Notes under the pieces: generated by a model | The model's database searches: none | Seen by the model: the letters and a program-made list of their open reading frames with translations, nothing else | What the model was told of the DNA's origin: nothing | Program-made: the position numbers and the translations under genes | Shown: in pieces, positions 1-8,396 of the stretch | Layout: the number at the start of each line of letters is the position of its first letter | Numbering within the stretch: the first letter of the stretch is position 1 | Assembly (NCBI GenBank): GCA_035532475.1 | Contig: DATKQY010000024.1 | Span: 1 to 49,512 of the forward strand | Length of the DNA stretch: 49,512 nt | Reading direction: 5' to 3' | Source: DATKQY01 sp035532475 | GTDB taxonomy: Bacteria; Actinomycetota; Acidimicrobiia; Acidimicrobiales; Bog-793

Positions 1-126
1 CAGCTCGAGCAGCTCGCGCTCGCGAAGACGGCCGCGCCGCAGCGGGCGGTCAACCGCGCCTTCACCAAGACCGATCGTCCGGAGCTTTTAGGTGAGGCAA
101 CGACTCCGCGTTCCCGGAGGATTTGA
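1..126 (+). CDS. C-terminal end of an unidentified protein (partial)
   Basis: Frame 1 is open from the window edge to a TGA at 124-126 and gives 41 residues beginning QLEQLALAKTAAPQRAV. Its codons end almost only in G or C up to about position 75, the coding pattern of this genome, while the other two forward frames stop at 91 and 95. The last ten codons have weaker coding bias, so they may be a run-on past conserved sequence. No domain can be recognised in so short a piece. Confidence 0.4.
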   Translation, partial: QLEQLALAKTAAPQRAVNRAFTKTDRPELLGEATTPRSRRI

Positions 127-137
127 CGTGAGGCAAC
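79..137 (+). promoter_or_regulatory. Imperfect direct repeat resembling DtxR/IdeR half-sites before the MFS gene
   Basis: Two related copies lie at 79-101 and 114-137. Each has CCGGAG followed by a short T-rich stretch and the identical decamer GTGAGGCAAC (92-101 and 128-137). The first copy reads TTAGGTGAGGC at 88-98, matching ten of eleven positions of the left half of the known DtxR/IdeR box (TTAGGTTAGGC). The right half of a full box is not present. The repeats lie 130-190 bases before the MFS start, so metal-dependent control of that gene is an inference. Confidence 0.35.
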
Positions 138-268
138 AGGCGCCTTGCGGCCCGGGCCTCGGGGCGCGCGCGGTGCGACGGGGCGCACGTGTGCCCCCAG
201 GAGCCGGGCCGCAAGGCGTGGCGTCGGGCGGCCGGGGGTGGCGCCGGGCGGGCCGTAGGCTCGCCGGC

Positions 269-1474
269 GTGTCGGCGCGCAAGTACTACGCGGTGCTTCG
301 CCACCCGCACGTCGCCTGGCTCCTCGCCTCCTCGCTCGTCGGCCGGCTCCCCGCCGGGATGATGAGCCTCGCCCTGATCCTGCGGGTCACCGACGCGGGC
401 GGGTCGTACGCACGCGCCGGCCTCGTCTCGGGCGCCTACGTCGCCGGCGTCGCCGTGTCCGGGCCGGTGCTCGGGCGCGCGGCGGGGAGGCTCGGCCGCC
501 GGACGGTGCTGACCGTGACCGCCGTCGCCGCCGGAGCGGCCACCGTCGCGGTCGCGGCCGCCCCGGCGGACGGGGAGCTGCTGCTGATCCTGCTCGGCCT
601 CGTGGCGGGGAGCTGCACGCCGCCGCTCCCCGCGTCGGCACGGGCGCTGTGGGGCGAGCTCCTCGGTGAGGAGGACCGTGCTGTGATGTACTCGGCTGAG
701 GCGACGTTGCAGGAGCTCGTCTTCATCCTCGGCCCCGCCCTGGTCGCCCTGGTCGCCGCGCTGGCGGGTCCGGGCGTCGCGCTCGTCGTCACCGGTGCGC
801 TCGGCACCACCGGGACGTTGGCGTTCGCCGCCGTCGCGGTCGTCGACCGGCGCGCGGCGTCGACGGCACGGCGTCGCACGCGCGTGGTGGGGCACCCCGA
901 GCTGGGCCCGCTCCTGCTGAACGGTCTGCTCGTCGTCGCCGGGTGCGCCGTCGTCGAGGTGTCCGTCGTCGCCTTCGTGAGCGGCCAGCGCGCCTCGGCG
1001 TCGAGCGGGCTCCTCCTCGCGATCTGGAGCGCCGGCTCGCTGGTTGGGGGCGCGTCCTTCGGGACCCTGGCGCACCGCTGGGCGCTCTGGCCGCTCGCCG
1101 CCGCGGTCGGGATCGGGTTCCTGCTGCCGGCAGCGGCGCAGGGCCGCCTGGAGCTCGGAGCGCTGCTCGTGCTCGCCGGCGCGGCGCTCGCACCCTGCAT
1201 CGGGCGCCTCTACGGGCGTCTTGGCGAGGCGAGCCCACCTGGCTCGGCGACGGAGGTCTTCGGCTGGCTGACCGGGGCGTTCACCGCCGGTGCAGCGTCC
1301 GGCGCCGCGCTCGGTGGAGCGGTCGTCGCCGCGTCCGGCGCGCGGGTCGGCTTCCTCACCGCCGCGGCGCTCGGTCTCGCGGCCGCCGCCGTGGTGGCGC
1401 CGTGGCCGGCGCTCACCGGGCGGTCCCGCTCGGAACCCCGGGCCGCCGACACCCGCGCCGTCGAGGGACGGTAA
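269..1474 (+). CDS. MFS family transporter
   Basis: A 401-residue polytopic membrane protein of the major facilitator superfamily, about 12 hydrophobic segments, typical family length. After the first helix pair it has the Gly/Arg-rich loop GRAAGRLGRR, as in the MFS motif between TM2 and TM3. Substrate cannot be read from sequence; the family includes drug and siderophore exporters. The frame is open from 92, but residues before GTG 269 are Arg/Gly/Pro-rich and unlike a protein N-terminus, whereas VSARKYYAVLRHPHVA leads directly into the first helix. No clear ribosome binding site is visible at 269. Two DtxR-like repeats upstream hint at metal regulation. Confidence 0.8.
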   Translation: MSARKYYAVLRHPHVAWLLASSLVGRLPAGMMSLALILRVTDAGGSYARAGLVSGAYVAGVAVSGPVLGRAAGRLGRRTVLTVTAVAAGAATVAVAAAPADGELLLILLGLVAGSCTPPLPASARALWGELLGEEDRAVMYSAEATLQELVFILGPALVALVAALAGPGVALVVTGALGTTGTLAFAAVAVVDRRAASTARRRTRVVGHPELGPLLLNGLLVVAGCAVVEVSVVAFVSGQRASASSGLLLAIWSAGSLVGGASFGTLAHRWALWPLAAAVGIGFLLPAAAQGRLELGALLVLAGAALAPCIGRLYGRLGEASPPGSATEVFGWLTGAFTAGAASGAALGGAVVAASGARVGFLTAAALGLAAAAVVAPWPALTGRSRSEPRAADTRAVEGR

Positions 1475-1526
1475 CGGCCACAGGAGGCGGCGGGGGGACC
1501 CGCCCGCCCGGCGACGGGAGCGTGCC

Positions 1527-2213
1527 TCAGGGCTGCGAGGCCACCCCGGAGGTCACCGTGCGCGACCCGTCGCAGACGGAGGTGGCGAGTGGCGAGGCGC
1601 CCTTCGGTGCGACGATCTCCCACGTCTGACCGGCCACGGGCCGGATCCCGCCCGGGCTCAGCCGTGCCGGACCCGACACCCGGCGGACCGCTGTCTCGAC
1701 CTCGACGACCGGCGGCCCGTGGCCCTTCACGTAGCGGACGACGGCGAAGCGTGCCGGCGAGGCGAGGACGTGCAGCCCGCCGAGCTCCACCGTCGGCCCG
1801 GGGAGCGCCCGGGCGATCACGACGACGGCGGCCCGGGCGGCGGTCGCCGCTCCGCTGCGCTCGGCGCAGGCACCGCCGGCGGTCGCCGCCGCGCCGGCCG
1901 TGGTCCTCGTCGGGGCCGCGCCGGCGCCGGCGTGGGGTGGAGCTGCGGACTTCGCGTTCGCGCCGTACGTCGCGTTGCGGGGCCGCTGTGCGAGCGGGAC
2001 CGCCGAGCCGAGCGACAGCCCGAGCCCGAGCGCGACACCGCCGGCGCCGAGCGCGGCGGGGATGGCGCTCCAGGCGATGCGCCGGCGCCGGCGGCTGCGG
2101 GCGAGCGCGCGCTCGGTGATCCGGCGTGGCAGGTCGGGTGAGCCCGCCAGCGTGTCGACGTGACGGTGGAGCGCCTGCGCGAGCTCCCGCTCCAGCCCGG
2201 GCTGCTCAGGCAT
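1527..2213 (-). CDS. Membrane protein coupled to an ECF sigma factor (anti-sigma-like)
   Basis: A 228-residue protein with a cytoplasmic N-terminus of about 45 residues (MPEQPGLERELAQALHRHVD), a basic patch, one hydrophobic helix near residues 46-68, an Ala/Thr-rich linker and an extracytoplasmic domain of about 100 residues. This arrangement is common in membrane proteins encoded with actinobacterial ECF sigma factors. Its ATG overlaps the last 8 bases of the sigma factor gene, so translation is probably coupled. I see no HxxxCxxC zinc motif of ZAS-type anti-sigma factors, so the anti-sigma role is inferred from context only. Confidence 0.6.
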   Translation of the reverse strand: MPEQPGLERELAQALHRHVDTLAGSPDLPRRITERALARSRRRRRIAWSAIPAALGAGGVALGLGLSLGSAVPLAQRPRNATYGANAKSAAPPHAGAGAAPTRTTAGAAATAGGACAERSGAATAARAAVVVIARALPGPTVELGGLHVLASPARFAVVRYVKGHGPPVVEVETAVRRVSGPARLSPGGIRPVAGQTWEIVAPKGASPLATSVCDGSRTVTSGVASQP

Positions 2214-2754
2214 CGAAGCGCTCTCCTACGGCACCGCGCAGGGTCTCGAGCGCCCGCGCGGCTCGCGACTTCACCGTGCCGACCGGCACGCCGAGCACCG
2301 CGGCCGTCTCCACCTCCGAGAGGTCCTCGAGGAAGCGCAGCGCGACGACCGCGCGCTGCGCGCCGGGCAGCGATGCCAGCGCCGCGGCGAGCGCGCCGCG
2401 GTCCTCGACGCGGTGGGCCTCGCGTTCGCTGTCGGGCGCGACGCGCCGGCGCAGCTCCTCGCGACGGATGACGAAGCGGTGCCGGCCCCAGCTCCTCGCC
2501 CCGTTCACGACGGCCCGCCGCAGGTACGCCAGGGGCTCGTCGACGCCCCCGCGGGCGAGCTTCGGCCAACAGCGCGCGTAGGCCTCGGCGACGAGGTCCT
2601 CCGCCTCGGCGGCGTCGCCGCAGAGCACGTACGCGAGCCGCACCAGACGGAGGTGGTGGTGTCGCACCAGCTCCTCCAGGCGGGCGTCCACCACGCGCAC
2701 ATCCTCGCCGACGGGGGCGAGGTGGACCGACCACGGTGCGAGTGCCGACGTCAC
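2206..2754 (-). CDS. ECF-family RNA polymerase sigma factor (SigE-like)
   Basis: A 182-residue sigma factor. Region 2 spans about residues 27-80 (EELVRHHHLRLVRLAYVLCG then AEDLVAEAYARCWPKL) and region 4 about 125-175, with the helix-turn-helix VETAAVLGVPVGTVKSRAAR. It directs RNA polymerase to a small set of promoters, usually in response to envelope or other stress. The GTG start at 2754 overlaps the stop of the preceding secreted-protein gene as GTGA, and the gene runs 8 bases into the anti-sigma-like gene, so the three form one operon. An in-frame extension to 3255 exists but only reads through the upstream gene in another frame. Confidence 0.88.
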   Translation of the reverse strand: MTSALAPWSVHLAPVGEDVRVVDARLEELVRHHHLRLVRLAYVLCGDAAEAEDLVAEAYARCWPKLARGGVDEPLAYLRRAVVNGARSWGRHRFVIRREELRRRVAPDSEREAHRVEDRGALAAALASLPGAQRAVVALRFLEDLSEVETAAVLGVPVGTVKSRAARALETLRGAVGERFDA

Positions 2755-3428
2755 CGGCGGCCGGCGGCGGTGGGCGGGGCGACCGGCAGGGCCCGGCCGG
2801 AGGGCGTGGCCGCGCTGAGCGCCACCTCGTCGAGCGGCTGCGGGTGCACGCGGGCGACGCGGAACACCTCGGCGGCCAGCCGCCACAGCAGCGGACTGCG
2901 GATCGCCCAGCGGGTCGGGCCGAGCCCGGTCACTGGCTCGCAGCCGCCCGTCTCGGCCGTGACCGGCGGGAACGTCAGCCGCCGGACCGAGAACCACAAG
3001 GTGTAGTCCGGACCGACGAACATCGGGCACGCCGTCGCTCCTGCCAGTGAGGTCGGCAGGTGGCACAGCTCCCGGGCGAGGCTGCCCACCAGCGCGGCCC
3101 GGGTGACCGTCACCGTCACGGTGCCGGCGGGCACGGAACCCGGCGGCGCCGCCGCCGGCAGCAGGGACCGGCGGGCGCGGAGCCGGTCCGGGCGCGAGGA
3201 CGAGGCGCACAGGGCTCGGACGACGGAGCGGGCGGACCCCCGCCCGTCTGGCCACGCTCCGGCAGAGCCGCTGCTCACGCTCGCAGCGGCCGCGACGCGC
3301 GGGCGCGTGCCCACCGGGGCGTAGGCCGCCGCCACGAGGGTCGCGGCGCCGGCGAGGGTCGCCGGCGCGAGGAGCCGGCGACCCATCGCGAGGCCCCCGC
3401 CCCCGCCGCCGCGTCCCGCAGGTCCCAT
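2751..3428 (-). CDS. Secreted or membrane-anchored protein, first gene of the sigma operon
   Basis: A 225-residue protein with a hydrophobic N-terminal segment near residues 17-36 (LLAPATLAGAATLVAAAYAP), most likely a signal peptide or anchor, then an extracytoplasmic domain with several cysteines (for example LCHLPTSLAGATACP). I do not recognise the family. The ATG at 3428 is preceded by GGAGGT at good spacing, which decides the start over the internal ATG at 3386. Its stop overlaps the sigma factor start as GTGA. The linkage suggests it is a sensor or target of the sigma/anti-sigma pair, but this is inference. Confidence 0.65.
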   Translation of the reverse strand: MGPAGRGGGGGGLAMGRRLLAPATLAGAATLVAAAYAPVGTRPRVAAAASVSSGSAGAWPDGRGSARSVVRALCASSSRPDRLRARRSLLPAAAPPGSVPAGTVTVTVTRAALVGSLARELCHLPTSLAGATACPMFVGPDYTLWFSVRRLTFPPVTAETGGCEPVTGLGPTRWAIRSPLLWRLAAEVFRVARVHPQPLDEVALSAATPSGRALPVAPPTAAGRR

Positions 3429-3487
3429 GGTCGTCGACCTCCGCGTTCGGGCGGCCGCGTGCCGCCGCGTGTTGCCGTCGGAGTACT

Positions 3488-3513
3488 GACGCCCGGGCGG
3501 CCCCCCGGGTTCC
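3488..3513 (-). promoter_or_regulatory. Possible ECF-type promoter for the sigma operon
   Basis: Read on the minus strand, GGAAC (3513-3509) is followed after 18 bases by GTC (3490-3488), resembling the GGAAC...GTC pattern of many actinobacterial ECF sigma promoters. It lies about 60 bases before the operon start at 3428, so autoregulation is plausible. The spacer is a GC palindrome (CCCGGG at both ends), so the same bases could instead serve as the terminator of the methyltransferase gene ending at 3530. Confidence 0.3.
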
Positions 3514-3529
3514 GCCGGTCGCGTTCCGT

Positions 3530-4354
3530 TCAGCCGGCGCGCCTCGCGAGGACGTCCACGCGGACGTACTCCTGGTCGTAGGAGCCGTCGGCGCGGCGCG
3601 CCTCCACCAGCAGGCGCGCGATCGAACGCTCCCGGAACCGCTCGGCAGCCGCGGCGTCGAGGCCCGGCGCGTAGGCGATGAGCACCTGGCTGGTGAGCCA
3701 GCCGACGAAGGCGCCGGCGTCCGGGATCGACCGTCGCTGCCGGACGAGCCGGACGAAGCCGTCCGCCAGCGAGAGCCCGGCCATGAGGACCTGGGCGCGC
3801 ACCGTGTTCGGATCAGGGAAGCACCAGGGGCTCACGGCGCCGCCGAGCCGACCCGACTCCTCGTCGAGGACCTCCCTCACCGAAGCGATCTGCCCCGTCC
3901 CGCCGAACTCCGCGCGCAGCACCCCTCCGGGCCGCAGCACCTCGCGGATCCCCGTGTAGACGGCGGGGTGGTCGTGCGCTGGGACCCAGTGGAGCGCGGC
4001 CGTGGAGACCACCAGGTCGAAGGGTGGTCCGATGCGCCGGCCGTCCCGCAGCGAGCGGTCGCCGAGCTCGCCGAGGCGCTCGGCCCGCCACTCGGCGAAG
4101 GCGAGGTTCGAGATCTCGCCGTGGTTGGCCGCGGCGGCTGCGACGAGCGGGGGTGCGGCGTCGACGCCGAGGGCCCAACCCTGCGGCACCAGCCCGGCGA
4201 TGCGGGCCGTGAGGTCGCCGACGCCGCAGCCGACGTCGAGCACGTGCCAGCCCGGCTCGAAGCGGAGGGGCCCGAGCACGTGGTCGTCGAAGGCGCGGTG
4301 GTGTCCCGTGTTCGCGCCGTACTCGCTGGCGTCCCAGCGCACCGCCCCCGCCAT
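3530..4354 (-). CDS. Class I SAM-dependent methyltransferase
   Basis: A 274-residue protein with the Rossmann-fold SAM motif I VLDVGCGVGDLT at about residues 38-49, the acidic end of strand 2 (GVDAAPPLV), and the post-motif LHWVPAHDHPAVYTGIREVL plus RPGGVLRAEFGG typical of the trans-aconitate methyltransferase/Methyltransf_25 group. Substrate unknown. ATG 4354 is chosen because the frame is open to 4633 only over the start of the divergent PPK2 gene, and MAGAVRWDASEYGANTG matches how such proteins begin. It is divergent from the PPK2 gene with a 51-base gap. A second methyltransferase of the same type lies at 14935-15717. Confidence 0.8.
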   Translation of the reverse strand: MAGAVRWDASEYGANTGHHRAFDDHVLGPLRFEPGWHVLDVGCGVGDLTARIAGLVPQGWALGVDAAPPLVAAAAANHGEISNLAFAEWRAERLGELGDRSLRDGRRIGPPFDLVVSTAALHWVPAHDHPAVYTGIREVLRPGGVLRAEFGGTGQIASVREVLDEESGRLGGAVSPWCFPDPNTVRAQVLMAGLSLADGFVRLVRQRRSIPDAGAFVGWLTSQVLIAYAPGLDAAAAERFRERSIARLLVEARRADGSYDQEYVRVDVLARRAG

Positions 4355-4405
4355 CGGCCCATCGTCGCGTCGGGCGAGGCCCGCGGTCGAGTTCAATGGA
4401 GGCCC

Positions 4406-5191
4406 GTGGGCCGTCTCGATGCCGTCGACCTCTCGAAGCGCCTCTCCAAGGCCGAGTCCGAGGAGCGGATCGCCGCGCTCCAGCGGCGCCTGCTCCACCT
4501 GCGCCTCGTCTGCGGGGGCCTGGTGGACGGCGGCCGGTTCGGGCCACCCCTGTGCATCGTGTTCGAGGGCTGGGACGCGGCCGGCAAGGGGGGTTCGATC
4601 AAGCGGCTCGTCTCGCGTCTCGACCCCCGCCACGTGCGCGTCGGCGAGTACGCCGCGCCGTCAAACGACGAGCGGCGGCATCACTTCCTCCTCCGCTTCG
4701 CCGGGAACGTCCCCGGCTGGGGCGGGATGGCCGTCTTCGACCGCTCGTGGTACGGGAGGGTGCTCGTCGAGCGGGTCGAAGGGTTCGCCACCGAGGCCGA
4801 GTGGCGGCGCGCCTACGACGAGATCGTGGCGTTCGAGCGCAGCCTCGTGGAGGAGGGCGTCAGCCTCGTGAAGTTCTGGCTCCACATCTCGGCCGAGGAG
4901 CAGGAGCGGCGGTTCCTGTCGCGCCAGGCCGACCCGCTGCGGCGCTGGAAGCTGACCGACGAGGACTGGCGCAACCGCGAGAAGCGCCCCGCCTACGAGG
5001 TCGCGGTCGAGGAGATGTTCGAGCGCACCGACCACCGCCAGGCGCGCTGGGACATCATCGCCGCGGAGAACAAGCCGTACGCGCGGGTGAAGGTGCTCCG
5101 CACGGTGGTGGAGCGGATGGAGGACGGCATGCGGCGCTGGGGCATCGAGCCGCCACCGTCGACCGGCGCCGACTTTGACGTCTCCCGCTGA
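4406..5191 (+). CDS. ppk2: Polyphosphate kinase 2 family protein (PPK2)
   Basis: A 261-residue PPK2-family kinase; these enzymes transfer phosphate between polyphosphate and nucleotides (NDP or NMP) in the cytoplasm. Walker A is FEGWDAAGKGGSIK at about residues 53-66 and Walker B is FDRSWYGR at 111-118, both with the characteristic PPK2 residues. Also visible are ERRFLSRQADPLRRWKLTDE and the C-terminal WDIIAAENKPYARV. The length suits a one-domain PPK2. GTG 4406 is preceded by GGAGG at a short 3-base spacing. Whether it prefers NDP (class I) or NMP (class II/III) cannot be decided here. Confidence 0.92.
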   Translation: MGRLDAVDLSKRLSKAESEERIAALQRRLLHLRLVCGGLVDGGRFGPPLCIVFEGWDAAGKGGSIKRLVSRLDPRHVRVGEYAAPSNDERRHHFLLRFAGNVPGWGGMAVFDRSWYGRVLVERVEGFATEAEWRRAYDEIVAFERSLVEEGVSLVKFWLHISAEEQERRFLSRQADPLRRWKLTDEDWRNREKRPAYEVAVEEMFERTDHRQARWDIIAAENKPYARVKVLRTVVERMEDGMRRWGIEPPPSTGADFDVSR

Positions 5192-5423
5192 CGGCGGAGT
5201 TTTCGAGCGAGCCGGACCTGTTCGCTGCGGTGCCAACGGGCACCGGACGCTGCCTCGCCGGGGCGGCCGACCGGACCGAGGCCGCCGGCGTCGCGCGCTC
5301 CGGCGACCGCCGGGGCGCGCGACGCGGCCCGCTACGATCGCCGGGATCCCGGCCACGCCGGGGGGATCCGGCGGGCGTGTCCCGGAGCCGGACGACCGCG
5401 CCGGCCGAGCGAGAAGGAGCGTG

Positions 5424-5864
5424 ATGGGCGAGCCTGCCGACCACACCCACGTCGTGAGCAACGGCAAGGCCGAGCTCACGCTGGAGGACCTGGCGATGCT
5501 CCAGCCGAGCCTGGCACGGTTCATGCTCGAGATCGGCGAGCGGTTCTGGAAGTGCTACCACGCCGCCAAGGCGCGCAACCGCAGGCTCGCTCGCTACCAG
5601 CTCTCGGAGGGCACCAAGTTGTTGAAGCAGTCCGTCGTCGTGCGCCCGAAGTACGCCGAGGACATGGCGCGTTTCATCGAGGAGGACCTCGGCCGGCTCC
5701 GGGCCACCATCGAGGCCGAGGACTGGGAGCGCTTCGACGAGGTGTTCGACGCGATGACGGCCTCGGTCAACCGGCTCCACGACGTCTACGACCACGGCTA
5801 CCTCGTCTGGAAGGTGCCCGAGCAGCCGCCGGGTGACCTGGTGCTGACGCCGCTGGAGGACTGA
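5424..5864 (+). CDS. Small helical conserved-looking protein of unknown function
   Basis: A 146-residue soluble protein, apparently all-helical and highly charged. The central part FMLEIGERFWKCYHAAKARN suggests a helical bundle. I do not recognise the family. The ATG at 5424 follows AAGGAG (5414-5419) by 4 bases, a good ribosome binding site, so the in-frame extension to 5175 is not used. It stands alone, 232 bases after the PPK2 gene and convergent with the PHP gene (41 bases apart). Codon bias is strongly coding. Confidence 0.7.
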   Translation: MGEPADHTHVVSNGKAELTLEDLAMLQPSLARFMLEIGERFWKCYHAAKARNRRLARYQLSEGTKLLKQSVVVRPKYAEDMARFIEEDLGRLRATIEAEDWERFDEVFDAMTASVNRLHDVYDHGYLVWKVPEQPPGDLVLTPLED

Positions 5865-5905
5865 ACAGGGCGCTCCGACGCGCCGGGGGCGGCCGCCGGT
5901 GCTCA

Positions 5906-6748
5906 TCAGGGCCGTGGCCGCCGGGCCTCCAGCTCGTCCACGACCTCGTCGGGCACCGCGAGATCACCCGTGCCAATCCCGACGCTGAGGTCGGGCTTGT
6001 AGCTCCCGTGGAAGTCGGAGCCACCGGTCGCCACGAGCCCGTGCCGGCGCGCCAGCTCCACCAAGCGGGTGCGCGTCGGCGTGTCGTAGCGGCCGTAGTG
6101 GCACTCCAGGCCGGCGAGTCCCGCCTCGGCGAGCCCGGCGAGGGTCCGGTCGAGCTCGTCGTCTTCGAGGCCGAGCGAGAGCGGATGGGCGACGACGGCG
6201 AGGGAGCCCGAGCCGGCCGCCCGCTCGATCACGTCGTGCACGTCGATCCGGGCCTTGCTCACGTAGCCGGGGGCTCCCTTGGCGAGGTAGCGGTCGAAGG
6301 CGTCCTGGATCGAGGAGGCGGCGCCCTTTCGCACGAGCACCCCGGCGAAGTGCGGCCGGCCGACGCCCTTGCCACCGGCCTCCTGCAGGACCTCGTCGTA
6401 GGAGATCGGCAGCCCGAGGCGGGCCAGACGTTCCGCCATGGTGCGGTTGCGTGCCTCCCGGTCGGCCCGCAGCCGCGCGAGCTCCTCTTGGAGCGGTCCC
6501 GGGCCGGGTTCGACGAAGTAGCACAGGACGTGCATCGAGCCCGGCGAGAACGAGCAGGAGACCTCGCAACCGGGGACGAGCCTGACGCCGAGCTCGTCGG
6601 CGCGCGTGGCTGCCCGCGCGAGCCCTCTGAGCTCGTCGTGATCGGTCAGTGCCAGGGTGCTGAGGCCAGCCGCGGCGGCGAGCTCGACGACGCGCTCGGG
6701 ACTCTCGGAGCCGTCCGAGAACGTCGAGTGGGTGTGGAGGTCGATCAC
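5906..6748 (-). CDS. PHP-domain phosphoesterase (TrpH/nucleoside bisphosphate phosphatase type)
   Basis: A 280-residue PHP-fold metal-dependent phosphoesterase. From the chosen start it reads VIDLHTHSTFSDGSESP, carrying the first HxH metal motif (H5, H7); then TDHDEL, a conserved GCEVS glutamate, VAHPLSLG and GGSDFHG, the remaining metal ligands in family order. Relatives hydrolyse 3',5'-nucleoside bisphosphates or short RNAs. The GTG at 6748 is chosen because homologues start just before IDLHTHS; an ATG ten codons upstream (6778) is possible. It is divergent from purF with about 110 bases between. Confidence 0.85.
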   Translation of the reverse strand: MIDLHTHSTFSDGSESPERVVELAAAAGLSTLALTDHDELRGLARAATRADELGVRLVPGCEVSCSFSPGSMHVLCYFVEPGPGPLQEELARLRADREARNRTMAERLARLGLPISYDEVLQEAGGKGVGRPHFAGVLVRKGAASSIQDAFDRYLAKGAPGYVSKARIDVHDVIERAAGSGSLAVVAHPLSLGLEDDELDRTLAGLAEAGLAGLECHYGRYDTPTRTRLVELARRHGLVATGGSDFHGSYKPDLSVGIGTGDLAVPDEVVDELEARRPRP

Positions 6749-6861
6749 GCCGGCCAGGGTAACCGCGGACCTCCCCATGTCCGGGCCGCGGCCGGTGGCT
6801 CCGACCAGGGAGTTCTCCCGCGACGGCCGGATCGTCGTTCGCTGATGGCAGAATAGGTCAG

Positions 6862-8271
6862 GTGAGAGAGGCGTGCGGCGTCTTCGGTGTCTACGCGCCC
6901 GGGATCGACGTCGCGAAGCTCCTCTTCGACGGGCTGTTCGCCCTCCAGCACCGCGGCCAGGAAGCCGCCGGGATGGCGGTGAGTGACGGGGAGACGATCA
7001 CCGTCGTGCGCGATCTCGGTCTCGTCACCTCCGTCTTCGACGCCCGCACCCTCTCGTCGCTCCAGGGCGACCTCGGACTCGGGCACGTGCGCTACTCCAC
7101 CAGCGGTCCGAGCAACTGGGCCAACGCCCAGCCCGTCTACCGTGGCGACGGCCGGGCCGGCTTCGCGCTCGGCCACAACGGCAACCTCACCAACGTCTCG
7201 AAGCTCGAGGCCGAGGCCGGGATGCTGCCGGGCATCCTCACCTCGGACAGCGAGCTCGTCGCCGAGCTGCTGGCCCGCGAGTTCCCGCCCGAGGGTACGG
7301 AGGCCGATGCCGATTTTGAACAGGGGCTGTGCGCGGTGCTGCCGCGTCTCGAAGGAGCGTTCTCCCTCGGCGTGATCGACATGACGCGCCTCGTCGCGGT
7401 CCGCGATCCGAACGGCTTCCGCCCCCTCTGCCTCGGCCTTCTGCCGCCCGCCGTCGAGGGCGGCCCTGGCGGCTGGGTGATCGCGTCGGAGAGCCCGGCG
7501 CTCGATGTCGTGGGGGCGAGCTTCGTGCGCGAGCTCGAGCCCGGCGAGATGGTCGTCATCGACGCCGCGGGCCCGCGCTCCCTCTTTCCCTTCGACAAGG
7601 AGCGGATCGATCCCCGGCTGTGCATCTTCGAATTCGTCTACTTCGCCCGACCCGACACCCGCCTGTACGACCGGGAGGTCCACGCGGCGCGCCGGAGGAT
7701 GGGCGAGCAGCTCGCCGAGGAGGCGCCGGCCGACGCCGACCTCGTCATCGGGGTGCCGGACTCCGGCGTGCCGGCCGCGGAGGGCTTCGCCGCCCGGAGC
7801 GGGGTCACCTTCGGCCACGGCCTCGTGAAGAACCGCTACATCGGCCGCACCTTCATCGCCCCGACCCAGCAGGACCGCATCGACGGCGTCCGGCGCAAGC
7901 TGAACCCCCTGCGCGAGAGCATCGCCGGGCGGCGCCTCGTCGTCGTCGACGACTCGATTGTCCGCGGCACGACGACGCGCCAGATGGTGAAGTTGCTGCG
8001 CGAGGCCGGGGCCGCGGAGATCCACCTCCGGGTCTCGTCACCCCCGTTCCGCTGGCCGTGCTTCTACGGGATCGACACCCCGGTGCGCGAGGAGCTGCTG
8101 GCGGCGCGGATGGAGGTCGACGAGATCGCCGGCCACCTCGGCGCCGACTCGGTGGCGTACCTGTCGCTCGAAGGTCTCAAGTCGGCGATCGGCGCCCCTG
8201 ATGCCGGCTTCTGCTCGGCCTGCCTGACGGGCGAGTACCCCGCCCCGATCGCCGACCCCTGCCCGAACTGA
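6862..8271 (+). CDS. purF: Amidophosphoribosyltransferase
   Basis: A 469-residue enzyme that makes 5-phosphoribosylamine from PRPP and glutamine, the committed step of purine synthesis. The N-terminal class II glutaminase starts MREACGVFGVYAPG; the cysteine at position 5 must become N-terminal after removal of a four-residue propeptide, as in the Bacillus-type enzymes. The PRPP loop VVVDDSIVRGTTTRQ is intact. Four cysteines (in RLCIFEF, RWPCFYG and FCSACLTG) sit where the Fe-S cluster ligands of the B. subtilis type enzyme lie, so an oxygen-sensitive cluster is expected. GTG start; weak ribosome binding site. No other purine gene flanks it. Confidence 0.96.
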   Translation: MREACGVFGVYAPGIDVAKLLFDGLFALQHRGQEAAGMAVSDGETITVVRDLGLVTSVFDARTLSSLQGDLGLGHVRYSTSGPSNWANAQPVYRGDGRAGFALGHNGNLTNVSKLEAEAGMLPGILTSDSELVAELLAREFPPEGTEADADFEQGLCAVLPRLEGAFSLGVIDMTRLVAVRDPNGFRPLCLGLLPPAVEGGPGGWVIASESPALDVVGASFVRELEPGEMVVIDAAGPRSLFPFDKERIDPRLCIFEFVYFARPDTRLYDREVHAARRRMGEQLAEEAPADADLVIGVPDSGVPAAEGFAARSGVTFGHGLVKNRYIGRTFIAPTQQDRIDGVRRKLNPLRESIAGRRLVVVDDSIVRGTTTRQMVKLLREAGAAEIHLRVSSPPFRWPCFYGIDTPVREELLAARMEVDEIAGHLGADSVAYLSLEGLKSAIGAPDAGFCSACLTGEYPAPIADPCPN

Positions 8272-8339
8272 CGAGCCGGCGGCGTCCCTCCTCCGCGTCC
8301 CCCCGGGCGCCGGAGTGCAGCGCCCCAACCATCGGTCTA

Positions 8340-8396
8340 AGCGATAGTCGGTATCGCCTATCGCTGTTTGACAGATAAATCCACGTCGGGAACAGT
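8340..8396 (+). promoter_or_regulatory. Promoter with an adjacent palindromic operator-like site
   Basis: A perfect inverted repeat AGCGATAG (8340-8347) and CTATCGCT (8358-8365) with a 10-base spacer lies two bases before TTGACA (8368-8373), a consensus -35 hexamer. Seventeen bases on, AACAGT (8391-8396) is a weak -10. A short hairpin GCAGC-TGTT-GCTGC follows at 8406-8419 in the presumed leader of the gene at 8458. This AT-rich patch stands out from the GC-rich surroundings. The repeat overlapping the -35 edge suggests a repressor or activator site, but no regulator is known. Confidence 0.5.

Noticed and set aside
62..1075. 337-codon minus-strand frame over the MFS gene
   Set aside because: Arg/Gly/Glu-rich shadow of the plus-strand transporter with no domain; the transporter explains the codon bias.
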